Below are positions 43,852 to 51,288 of a DNA stretch of 64,000 nucleotides, in pieces (position 1 is the first letter of the stretch; each line of letters begins with the position of its first letter). The notes beneath the pieces were generated by a model. The model did not search any database. It saw nothing but the letters and a program-made list of their open reading frames with translations, and was not told the DNA's origin. Location of the stretch: the NCBI RefSeq assembly GCF_023016805.1, contig NZ_JALKCH010000002.1, positions 1-64,000 on the forward strand. The letters are read 5' to 3'. The stretch is from Ancylobacter crimeensis (GTDB lineage: Bacteria > Pseudomonadota > Alphaproteobacteria > Rhizobiales > Xanthobacteraceae). The position numbers were made by a program, and so were the translations under genes.

Positions 43852-44695
43852 CGATGACCTCTCGATTCAGAAGCACGATCTGCTGATCCTGGGGCCGCCT
43901 GGCGGCCGGGTCTGTATCGAGTCCAAGACGACGCAGAGCGTAATACAGGAGCGCGCGCCTGACTTTGATCCTGGCCTTACCACCGCGCATGCCGTAGTCG
44001 AGCGCAATCACCTTTGCCTGTGTTTCAGAGAGTGCGGGGTGCGGTCCCACCTCCAGCGTAACCTCGGAGTTCCAGTCACAGTCGTTGTCCGCTGACACGC
44101 CGCTCTCCCGCGAACCGCGAATTTCAAGAATCCGGGAGAGCAAGAAATCCTTGAAGGCCTCGTCAGTCAGGCAGAACGCGCGGGTGTGCCAGCGGAACCC
44201 GTCAAACGCGATGGCGTGCGGAGCGATCCACCGCCACCGGGGCTCCGGGCTTGAAAGGGACTGGTACTTCACCTCAATCGCCTCGGCCCGCCGAATGGCA
44301 CCGACGACCGACCGGAGCATTGCGGGGTTGACGCCGCGAACCGGCGTCGGAGCGGATGCGTAGGGCGGGAGATCGGCGATCCAGGAATCCTCGCGATCAA
44401 GGATCCCATCGGCCACCGACCGCAACTGGGCGAGGTAGCGGCTGGCGTCGGGTTCGAGGAACTGCGGCTTGAACTCGGGGCCCCGGACATAGGTCCGCGC
44501 ACTCTTGTCGTAGACCATGTTCTCCGGAGCGAAGCCAATATAGCGATTCAGGTCGGTGGACGCCTGGTTCACCGAGACCCCGAACTGGTCCATCAAATCG
44601 CTACGGTTCACATGGCCCTCCCAGAACAGACGGAACTCTATGAACTCGAGGCGCTGCTCGACCCCCCAACGAAGTTCCGCCCTGTCGTTATCCAC
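43835..44695 (-). CDS. WYL domain transcriptional regulator (BrxR/CapW-like)
   Basis: A 286-residue regulator: N-terminal winged helix (QRLEFIEFRLFWEGHVNRSD, then FGVSVNQASTDLNRYI), middle WYL domain with SPEPRWRWIAPHAIAFDGFRWH, and C-terminal dimerisation region. The N-terminal segment strongly recalls the BrxR/CapW regulators that sit at the head of BREX, CBASS and similar defence loci and sense a nucleic-acid or nucleotide signal. It is upstream of and overlaps the helicase gene, so it probably controls it. It looks intact. Confidence 0.82.
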   Translation of the reverse strand: MDNDRAELRWGVEQRLEFIEFRLFWEGHVNRSDLMDQFGVSVNQASTDLNRYIGFAPENMVYDKSARTYVRGPEFKPQFLEPDASRYLAQLRSVADGILDREDSWIADLPPYASAPTPVRGVNPAMLRSVVGAIRRAEAIEVKYQSLSSPEPRWRWIAPHAIAFDGFRWHTRAFCLTDEAFKDFLLSRILEIRGSRESGVSADNDCDWNSEVTLEVGPHPALSETQAKVIALDYGMRGGKARIKVRRALLYYALRRLGLDTDPAARRPQDQQIVLLNREVIDADHR

Positions 44696-44725
44696 CGTGC
44701 TCTCTCGGCTTGGCTGGTGCGCACG

Positions 44726-45352
44726 TTAACTATGCACACCCAATTTCTGTGCTGACGCTACCCGAGTGGTAAAGCGTGAGCAATCGAAATTGCGCGTAAA
44801 GCGTTTGAATCGGTAGGTGATCTGACTTTGTGGTGTTGACGAGAAAGGGGCGTGCCGAGATGCATCAAGCCTCGACACGCCCAGAGAATGACGCAGCCGC
44901 ACATGCGGCCACGCGGCCGGCGAAAACTCGAGCCGGCCTGGCGGGCTCCGAGCGGGTTCTTCCGGAACGCCACGCTCGATGGCACGCCGGATCATCTTGT
45001 GCTCCTGGACCGGCGACAACCGGCTGATCCGCTTGTTGTAGGTGAAGGCTTCGTCGTCGGTGGAGACCAGGCACTCGACCTGTTCGATGCCGAGGTCTTT
45101 AAGCACCTCGATGCGAACATGCCCGTCCAGCAGAAGGAAGGTGCCCGGATTTGCGGGATCGCGGGCGACCACGGGCGGTTCGACGAGACCGACCTCGCGG
45201 ATCGACGCGGTGATCTGCTGGTATTTCTTGCTGGATTTCGTGGCCGTCCGAAGCACCCGCACCGGCAGAAGGGCGTCCACGGCCAGGGTCACGCAGTCGT
45301 CTTCAAAGGCATGGGCAACGACATCGGGAAGGCGGCGATCTTTCCGTGTCAT
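44726..45352 (-). pseudogene. ParB/RepB nuclease-fold partition-like protein, 3'-truncated
   Basis: The first about 130 codons (45352 to about 44985) match ParB/Spo0J N-terminal domains: LPVRVLRTATKSSKKYQQI, then VGLVEPPVVARDP and FLLLDGHVRIEVLKDLGI. After the AIERGVPEE segment, where relatives continue into a helix-turn-helix, the sequence turns into about 75 unrelated codons. The start overlaps the upstream RepB-like gene by 4 nt (ATGA), a normal arrangement for this tandem pair on mobile elements. The 3' part has been replaced by DNA I cannot identify (44726-44985). Confidence 0.7.
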
Positions 45353-45757
45353 GGATCCGTCCTCGCGTGTTCCTCCAGATAGGTGGGCATCACCGCGAGG
45401 CTTTCGGCACGCAGCAGCGTCAGGAAGTTCTCGTCGCTCCGCAGCGAGCGGAACGCCTCCGTGACGAAGAGAAGCCGGCCTTGGGTCAGCTCCGCCTTCT
45501 TGATCATCAGCTTCTGGCGATCGGCTTCCTGACGATAGGCGCGCACGAGCGCATCGCTGGTCAGGGGGCGCCCGGAGCGGTTCACTTTGCGGCCGAAGGG
45601 CGTTTCATCGACGCGCCGCCCATGGCGCTGGCGTCGTTCGAGCAGGCGCCGCACGGCCGCGAATTTCTTCCCGCGCAGCTTCTTTTCGGTATAGGCATCC
45701 ATGAGCGCGCGCTGGGCACCTTCGTCGTCCGCTCTGGAGATTTCGATCGCGAGGTTC
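45349..45757 (-). pseudogene. RepB-type plasmid-partition-like protein, 5'-truncated
   Basis: The C-terminal about 133 codons match RepB-type ParB proteins: ISRADDEGAQRALMDAYTEK, KKFAAVRRLLERRQRHGRR and LRSDENFLTLLRAESLAVMP. The whole ParB nuclease-fold N-terminal half is missing. Upstream of about 45757 the DNA belongs to a recombinase C-terminus in another frame. It is the first of the tandem partition-like pair and has lost its start. Confidence 0.7.
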
Positions 45758-46075
45758 GTCCATGCGTATGGCGATGGTGATGTCCGGCAAGAGTCCCGTG
45801 TCGAGGCGGATGCGCCAGCGCAACGAGCCTGCCGCGGTCTCGAAGCATCGCGACAGCACGACCGATACCGTGAATTCGCCATTGACGGTCAGAAGCTCGG
45901 TCCGGGGGTCCTGAACGGCATTGCCACCGGCGTTTTCGATCCCAGCGACGACGCCCGCGACGATCTGCGGATGTGCCTCGCGGAGCTTGCGGTTGATCTC
46001 GATGTATCGGTAGTCGCGGTCGGGCTGATAGCCGACCATCTCGTAGGCGCGCAGCAGGCTGCCGAAGCCGGATAT
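45758..46075 (-). pseudogene. Fragment of an element-borne recombinase-family protein (C-terminal region)
   Basis: In the frame opposite to the IS fragment, about 105 codons read ISGFGSLLRAYEMVGYQPDR, DYRYIEINRKLREAHPQIV, then RLDTGLLPDITIAIRMDE. I recognise this as the C-terminal part of proteins annotated as recombinases that precede the RepB/ParB-like pair on alphaproteobacterial islands; the function of this part is unclear. It is cut at the 5' side by IS3-type DNA (about 46070) and at the 3' side by the RepB-like fragment (about 45757). Confidence 0.55.
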
Positions 46076-46452
46076 CTTCAATACCGACCAGGGCTCGCAG
46101 TTCACCAGCCGCGAGTTCACCGGCCTGCTGATCGCAGCCGACATCAGGATCAGCATGGACGGCAAGGGCGCCTGGCGCGACAACGTCTTCGTCGAACGCC
46201 TCTGGAAATCGGTCAAATACGAGGAGGTCTATCTGCGCGCCTATGCCAGTGTGTCGGAAGCACGCGCCTCGATCGGCCGATATCTCGACTTCTATAACAG
46301 CCGGAGGCCTCATCAGGGACTGGCCCGGCAGACGCCCGACCAAGCCTACTTCAACGCGCTGCTGCCAATCCCGGCGGCGGCATAACCGAGGCCGAAACCC
46401 ACTTAGCGACAACGCCAAAACTGTTCAGATCAACCGAGCCAGCTCTCAGCGG
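46066..46452 (+). mobile_element. IS3-family insertion sequence remnant (3' end of transposase orfB)
   Basis: The plus-strand frame to the TAA at 46385 encodes the last about 105 residues of an IS3-type DDE transposase: IFNTDQGSQFTSREFTG with the second catalytic Asp, NVFVERLWKSVKYEEVYL with the catalytic Glu, and FYNSRRPHQGLARQTPDQAY. About 67 nt of non-coding IS end follow, up to the edge of the serine recombinase fragment at about 46453. The left two thirds of the element are missing, so it is inactive. Confidence 0.82.
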
Positions 46453-46845
46453 CATGATCTGCCGCATCATGACGTGCATGGGGTCATCCCCCATTTCCTG
46501 AGTGATCGAAACCAGCTTCACGCCATTCTTCGCCAGCTTGCGGACATAGAACTCAAGCTCGAAGTGATCGCGGAAGAACCGGCTGAACGAATGGACCACG
46601 ACTACATCAAAGGGTGCGGGCTTGGACGTTCCCGCCTCGATCATGCGCTGGAACTCGGGGCGGCGGTCGTTGGTGGCCGATGCGCCGGGTTCGATGAAGG
46701 TTTCGACCAGTTGCAGGTTGCGGGACTCGCAATAGGCTTCGCCCTGCCGCTTCTGATCGGGAATGGAAACGTCATGCTCGGCCTGCCGCGCAGTTGAGAC
46801 GCGCAGGTAAAGAGCAGCGCGTAGCGGCACGGTGGAAGCGGTCAT
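46453..46845 (-). pseudogene. Serine recombinase (resolvase family), 3'-truncated by IS3
   Basis: The start is MTASTVPLRAALYLRVSTAR with the catalytic Ser in LRVSTARQ, then IPDQKRQGEAYCESRNL, VVVHSFSRFFRDHFELEFYV and MHVMMRQIM. This is the resolvase/invertase N-terminal catalytic domain, about 131 codons. Just after MMRQIM, where relatives continue to the large recombinase domain, it runs into the IS3 end. The catalytic domain is nearly complete but the DNA-binding part is lost. Confidence 0.78.
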
Positions 46846-46885
46846 AATCTGTTTCCTTTCAAAGCCGGTCGAACGAACGAGGTCG

Positions 46886-47218
46886 CTATTCAGCGGCCTC
46901 CCGGATCGTCCCGACGATCCATTCATTCAGGCTCTTGCCCGATGCTGCTGCGGCAATGACTGCTGCGGCATGGTCGTCAGGGGTGAGGCGGACATTGAAC
47001 TTGCCGGAGAACTTCCGGCGCGGCTCGATGCCCTTCTCCCGGCACATTTCGAGATAGACGGCCAACGACTTGCGGCCTTCCTCGATCAGATCGTGGACGC
47101 TCTCGGCATAGAAGTCGGCCCCGCCATTGAGGCCGACAAACTCGCCGCGCAGCATTTGAATCTCGGGATCGAAAGCGATGACCGCCTTCTCGCCATTGAT
47201 TTCAACGACATTGTTCAT
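46886..47218 (-). CDS. hicB: HicB family antitoxin
   Basis: A protein of about 110 residues: a partial RNase-H-like HicB fold (AVIAFDPEIQMLRGEFVG, then DFYAESVHDLIEEGRKSL) followed by a ribbon-helix-helix C-terminus (FSGKFNVRLTPDDHAAAVIA, then SGKSLNEWIVGTI). It neutralises HicA and represses the operon. The ATG at 47218 overlaps the hicA stop by ATGA; an upstream ATG is inside hicA and unlikely. Confidence 0.88.
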   Translation of the reverse strand: MNNVVEINGEKAVIAFDPEIQMLRGEFVGLNGGADFYAESVHDLIEEGRKSLAVYLEMCREKGIEPRRKFSGKFNVRLTPDDHAAAVIAAAASGKSLNEWIVGTIREAAE

Positions 47219-47469
47219 AGCTTTACTCCGTGTTCGTCCAGCCATTTTCGGATGCTGGCAACCGCACCTTTGTCCGTGTCCGGTGACGGATGCGGACGAT
47301 GAAAGACGCGCACTTCACCGAACAGGAACACGCCGACGCGCGAACCTTCCCGCTCGCTGACCTCCGCCCCGAGGCTCACAAACAGCGCCTCTATGTCGGC
47401 CCAGCGGATCGACCCGTTGACCGGGCGGGCGAAGATCAGTTCCAGCGTGGCTCTGTGACGCTTTTTCAT
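47215..47469 (-). CDS. hicA: HicA family mRNA interferase toxin
   Basis: An 84-residue toxin: KKRHRATLELIFARPVNGSI at the N-terminus and VFHRPHPSPDTDKGAVASIR, which is the HicA C-terminal signature. It cleaves mRNA when free. It lies upstream of and overlaps hicB. The G-x-H catalytic region reads EGSRVGVF, with Arg in place of the usual His, which may weaken activity. Confidence 0.85.
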   Translation of the reverse strand: MKKRHRATLELIFARPVNGSIRWADIEALFVSLGAEVSEREGSRVGVFLFGEVRVFHRPHPSPDTDKGAVASIRKWLDEHGVKL

Positions 47470-47485
47470 AGAGCGTCCAGTATCA

Positions 47486-47800
47486 TTATTTAGTACCGTT
47501 TTCAAGATCGATTTCGGTCCCGGCATCGGGCGATCCGATATCGGGGCCAAAGAGTTCATCGAACAGGTCGCCGAACCAACGCTCGAACACCTCGATCTCG
47601 GCTTCCGTGACCGGAATGGGATCGGGCCAGTCATCGGTGACAGTCCATGAGCTAAGGTCGTGCTTGGGCGGCCTGCCGGGGAACGGCCAAGGATAGCCCA
47701 GCAACTCCTCAAGCTGTTCTGAAGCCGTAGGCGGTCGTTTGGTACGCCGGGATCGGGATGCCGTCACCGGCTTGTGGTCACCGTTGCGGTCAGAAGTCAT
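47486..47800 (-). CDS. Hypothetical acidic protein
   Basis: A 104-residue protein with a basic N-terminal third and an acidic C-terminal part (VTEAEIEVFERWFGDLFDEL). It overlaps the AlpA remnant by 11 nt and precedes hicA by 16 nt, all in the same direction. No domain recognised. Probably an element-specific gene; function unknown. Confidence 0.5.
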   Translation of the reverse strand: MTSDRNGDHKPVTASRSRRTKRPPTASEQLEELLGYPWPFPGRPPKHDLSSWTVTDDWPDPIPVTEAEIEVFERWFGDLFDELFGPDIGSPDAGTEIDLENGTK

Positions 47801-47961
47801 CGAGGAATTCAAATTCGTTGAACGAACGCTGCCGCCATCCGACCGGGTTGGCGACCCAGCGATTGATGTCGGATTCCTTCCAGCCCGCGCCATTGGTGCT
47901 GATCTTGATCTGGGCGGGAAAGGTGCCTTCGACGATCTTGCGATAGATGGTGGTCTCGGTC
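47790..47961 (-). pseudogene. AlpA-type DNA-binding protein, C-terminal remnant (first copy)
   Basis: The last about 56 codons read TTIYRKIVEGTFPAQIKIST, GAGWKESDINRWVANPVGWR. This is the helix-turn-helix and C-terminus of an AlpA family regulator/excisionase. The N-terminal 15-20 residues and start are missing. The upstream DNA at about 47962 switches frame into the TraA fragment, with a short shared sequence (GCGCAAGA region) at the join. Confidence 0.7.
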
Positions 47962-49933
47962 TTGCGCCTTGAAGATCGCATCCACGGCACGAGCATGACG
48001 GACAAAGGCCCGGCCACGGGCGCGGCGCGCCGCGGCCTCCGGGTCTTCCCCGATTTGCTGCTCTGCCAACGGCTTGCCGGTCCTTTCCCTTTCCCGGCCA
48101 GTTCCGGCTTCGGGGCCAGGCACGCCGTCGCCCGGCGCGCGCAATATGTCGAGCATGTCATCGACGGCATCGCGCACGCGCTCCGGCATCAGGCTTCGCA
48201 TGATCTGGGCGACACGGGCGCGGAAGGTGATGCCGCGCCGCTCGGCATAGTCCTGTGCCGGGTCGTAGTCCGTCGCCATGTCCTTGGCGCGGTCGCGCGA
48301 CAGAGTGCGGGCAAGACGATCCTGACTGGCGAAGTCGTCGCGGCCATAATGCAGGTCCATGCCGTCGCGGTGACGTGACAGGGCAACATAGCTGCCGTGG
48401 GCGTCCATGCCGGGCGTTGCCAACACATGCGTCCGGTCCACCGTCATGCCCTGCGCCTTGTGAATGGTCGCAGCATAGCCGTGGTCGATGCGATCATAGT
48501 CTTTCAGGTCAAAGGCGATGGATCGGCCATCGTCTGTCTGCACGGTCATGCTCTGCGCGCTGACCTGTTCGATGGTGCCGAGCGTGCCGTTCTTGACGCC
48601 AAGGCCGCGCTCGTTTTGCAGAAACATGACGCGATCCCCGCTGGCAAAATTCCGGTCGCCGCGCTTGACGGTCACGCGCATGTCCTCGCCCAGATCACCA
48701 GCCTCCCGCATCCTGTCGCGGGCAGCTTCTTTGAGTTCGCGCACCTCTGCATTGGTGTGGGTGAGGATGATGCGGCTGCTGTCCGGTTCTGCCTGACGCT
48801 GACGGTCCCATCTGTCGATCAGATCGCCGCGCGCCTGCTCGCGCGTTTCGGCGGAATGCACCATGCCGTGACGGTCATAGGCGCTGATGGCATTGCCGGT
48901 TCTTCCTGTCGCTAGATCACGGGTCGCGCCACGCTGCCAGTCCTCGCGCTGGCGGCGCACCTCATGGATTTCCACGCCACCATGACGCTCATGAATCGAA
49001 CGGAACGCTGCACCTGCTTCGATAGATTGCAACTGCTGCGGATCGCCGACCAGAACAACCTTTGCGCCTGCCTCGGCGGCATGGGACAGCACCCGCTCCA
49101 TCTGCCGCGCGCCGACCATGCCCGCCCCGTCGATGACAAGCACGTCGCGGCTGGTGAGCATGTCGCGGCCATTCTGCCAGCCGTGTTCCATGCTGGCGAT
49201 GGTGCGCGAGGCGATGCCCGACCCGCCTTCCAGATTCTCGGCGGCGATGCCGGACAGGGCAACCCCGCGAACCTCAAAGCCCGCCGCTTCCCATGCCTCG
49301 CGGGCCACGCCAAGCATGGCGCTCTTTCCTGTACCGGCATAGCCGACGACAACGCCAAGATCACGCCCGTCCGTGACATGCGCCAGCGCGTCGGCCTGCT
49401 CGCCGGAAAGGATAAGGCCGCGCTGTTCCGCTCGGGCAAGGGCTTCCTGCCTGTCCCGGTCGCTGACCTCGTGCAATTCCTTCTCGGCCATCAATTCCGC
49501 CGCACGATGCAAACGCTGTTCGGTCTCGATCATGTCGCGGGTGGTGAATCGGTCCTCGCCGCGTCCGTCTTGACCCAATTCGACCAGATCGGGCGAATTG
49601 CGCATCGCACCCATGACCTCGTTGAACTGGTCGATGCCGTCGCTGTGCCGGTGCGCAAACTTCACCATGTCGCGCCGTGTGAAGGTCGATTGTTGCTGCG
49701 TGATGGCGTCCAACGCCACGGATGGATCGGCGATGATCCGTTCGCCATTGTTGGGGGCGATCTCCCGGTGCATGTCGGCGCGGTCGGCGGCTTCGATACC
49801 TTCGCCCTCGATGCGTTGCGCGGGCGCGCCGATCTGGCTTTGCGGCTCCAGCGCAATGCCCTGCGCCTCAAGGCTGCGATGGTCGATCCGCGCGTCGATG
49901 TCGAGTTCGGAAAGCCGTTCGTTGACATGCTTG
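47962..49933 (-). pseudogene. traA: TraA-type conjugative relaxase/helicase, both ends truncated
   Basis: About 657 codons of a Ti-type TraA. The tail of the MobA/MobL relaxase domain (NERLSELDIDARIDHRSLEA) is followed by the RecD-like helicase (VVVGYAGTGKSAML Walker A; VVLVGDPQQLQSIEAGAAF; HGYAATIHKAQGMT). The relaxase catalytic domain is absent. The Walker B motif, normally DEAGM, reads DGAGM, so the catalytic Glu is Gly. Upstream it is joined in frame to a primase fragment at about 49933. Downstream it ends at about 47962 against AlpA DNA. It cannot nick oriT and is probably dead. Confidence 0.82.
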
Positions 49934-50977
49934 TCTTCGGCGCTCAGGAACAGGACGGGACCGGCGGCGGGAACGGTGTTTAGCCAGCAGCGATTTGCCC
50001 GTGCCGCCATCGCCGCCCAGCAGGGTCACGGTGCGGGCCGGGATCAGATCGCGCACCAGCCATCGCCGCTCCGGGACAGGGTGGCCTGCCAGATCGGAGG
50101 CCGGGAAGGGGCCGGGAGCCGATGGCGGTGCGGGGATGGTGGGCGGCGGTTCATGACCGAAGACAAGCGCTCCGCGCATCGCGGGTGAGAGACGCTGCAC
50201 CATCCAGCCCCAGCCGAGTGAAGTCCCCTTGTCGAATGAGCGCCATAGCCGCTCGTTGGCGCGCAGATCGTTCGCTCGATAACCGGCGCACCATCCATCG
50301 AACACCGCACGGGCCATGGTGTCGGGCATGATGCCGGTGGCGGACTGGCGAAAAGCAGCGGTCACGTCCCGCCACTCGTCATACCCTAGATCATTCGGCC
50401 GGAAGCTCATGAGCGCGAATGTGGCGGCATCGGCGGACGGCGCACGTTCCGTCCCGAGCGGCATCCGGCCTGCCGCCGCTGCCCCACCGTGGCGCGCACC
50501 GGGCATCAGCAGCCAATCGGGTGCCGGCACGGCGGGCTGGCTCAGATCGGCCCCGTAATAGACGACATAGCCGCCATCCCCGCGCCGGTCGAGGCCCGGA
50601 CCCAGCACCCCGGCATCGGTCGGTGCGTGCACCCCGGCAGCGAAGCGAAAGAAGACATGCAGCCCGCCCGATGGCGTGGGAGACTGGACGGCATCGGCTG
50701 GGATGGGGATGCCCAGCCCTGCGAGCGTGGCAAAACCGTCCCTGCCGGGCTTTCGATCAATATCGAGAACCAGCCAGCCCGACGCAGCGCCGGTCGGGAT
50801 ACCGATACCTGCATCCGGCCATTGGCTCCACCACGCTCGCAGGGCGTTTTCGTCCGTGGTGGCAGATTTGAAGCCGCCGGGTACGTAGGGGGCCTTGTCG
50901 GAGCGGACAGGAAAGACAGGAATGCCGAGCGCGGCAAGGCGCAGGGCCTCGACCACACCGGAGGGGCGCGTTATCAT
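49934..50977 (-). pseudogene. Bifunctional primase-polymerase with RepA-like AAA domain, 3'-truncated
   Basis: Starts with MITRPSGVVEALRLAALGIP, the prim-pol fold of mobile-element replication proteins (WLVLDIDRKPGRDGFATL; GGLHVFFRFAAG), about 330 residues. The AAA ATPase part begins with Walker A GGDGGTGKS, then is broken. At about 49984 a small deletion removes roughly a dozen residues and shifts the frame; the continuation LNTVPAAGPVLFLSAED is readable in the next frame. It stops at about 49933, where TraA begins. The start ATG at 50977 is solid. Confidence 0.78.
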
Positions 50978-51114
50978 GGGGCACTCATTCGATGTGACTT
51001 CGGCCGGCGCCTTCGGGTGTCCGGCCGTTTCTTTTGGCCGGTAAGCCGAATACTGAAAAATAACGTAATTAAATCAAATCATTATCGACGATATGGCGGA
51101 GGATCACTCCTCCT
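50978..51114 (-). promoter_or_regulatory. Leader region of the primase gene with hairpin and A/T-rich tract
   Basis: A G/C hairpin (GGCCGG at 51002-51007 with CCGGCC at 51021-51026, followed on the plus strand by a T-rich stretch) lies just upstream of the primase start. A strongly A/T-rich tract spans 51051-51093. The tract is the likely promoter or unwinding region of the replication gene; the hairpin would read as a terminator only on the plus strand. No repeats of iteron type are evident. Confidence 0.35.
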
Positions 51115-51267
51115 TCACGCGCTCATGGCCTGATTTTCCCAAGCGAGAACGTCGCTAAGACGCCACCGGGTGCAGCCGGCGGACAGGCGCACGGGCTTGG
51201 GGAAGGTGGGCTCACTACCGGCACGACGCCATATCGTTGATGGTGATACGCCGATGCGCTCAGCGAA
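51115..51267 (-). pseudogene. AlpA-type DNA-binding protein, 5'-truncated (second copy, right island edge)
   Basis: About 50 codons, readable only without a start: AERIGVSPSTIWRRAGSEPT, FPKPVRLSAGCTRWRLSDVL, ending AMSA and TGA at 51117-51115. This matches the C-terminal three quarters of AlpA family proteins. The N-terminus (about 15 residues) is missing because the DNA joins the end of the Mrp-operon gene at about 51268-51288. It lies directly upstream of the primase, as expected in the intact element. Confidence 0.7.
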
Positions 51268-51288
51268 CCCGGGCGGTTCGGTGCCGAT

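Larger units (their letters stand above)
23171..51280. mobile_element. Decayed genomic island (integrative/conjugative element remnant with prophage tail module)
   Basis: The region lies between tRNA-Ser and the end of the Mrp operon. It contains mobile-element genes (AlpA, primase-polymerase, TraA, RepB/ParB-like, serine recombinases, IS3 fragment), defence-type genes (DUF5131/TcmP, DUF3883, SNF2-type helicase, WYL, HEPN, vapBC, hicAB) and a head-less prophage. Many genes are truncated and abut one another at abrupt junctions. No tyrosine integrase and no intact relaxase remain, so it is probably immobile. The exact ends are uncertain: the left end lies within 23171-23545, and the right end is at 51268-51288. 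Confidence 0.8.

Noticed and set aside
44830-45027. A plus-strand gene opposite the truncated ParB-like gene
   Set aside because: The frame has no domain and spans the junction at about 44985; it looks like a chance open frame.
51001-51267. A copy of the tRNA-Ser 3' end as right attachment site
   Set aside because: I read the right border on both strands and found no stretch matching the T-arm/acceptor end of the tRNA.
23171-51288. The whole patchwork being an assembly artefact
   Set aside because: Not excluded, but joins keep the ancestral gene order, some show short shared sequence, and intact modules lie between them. Read mapping would decide.
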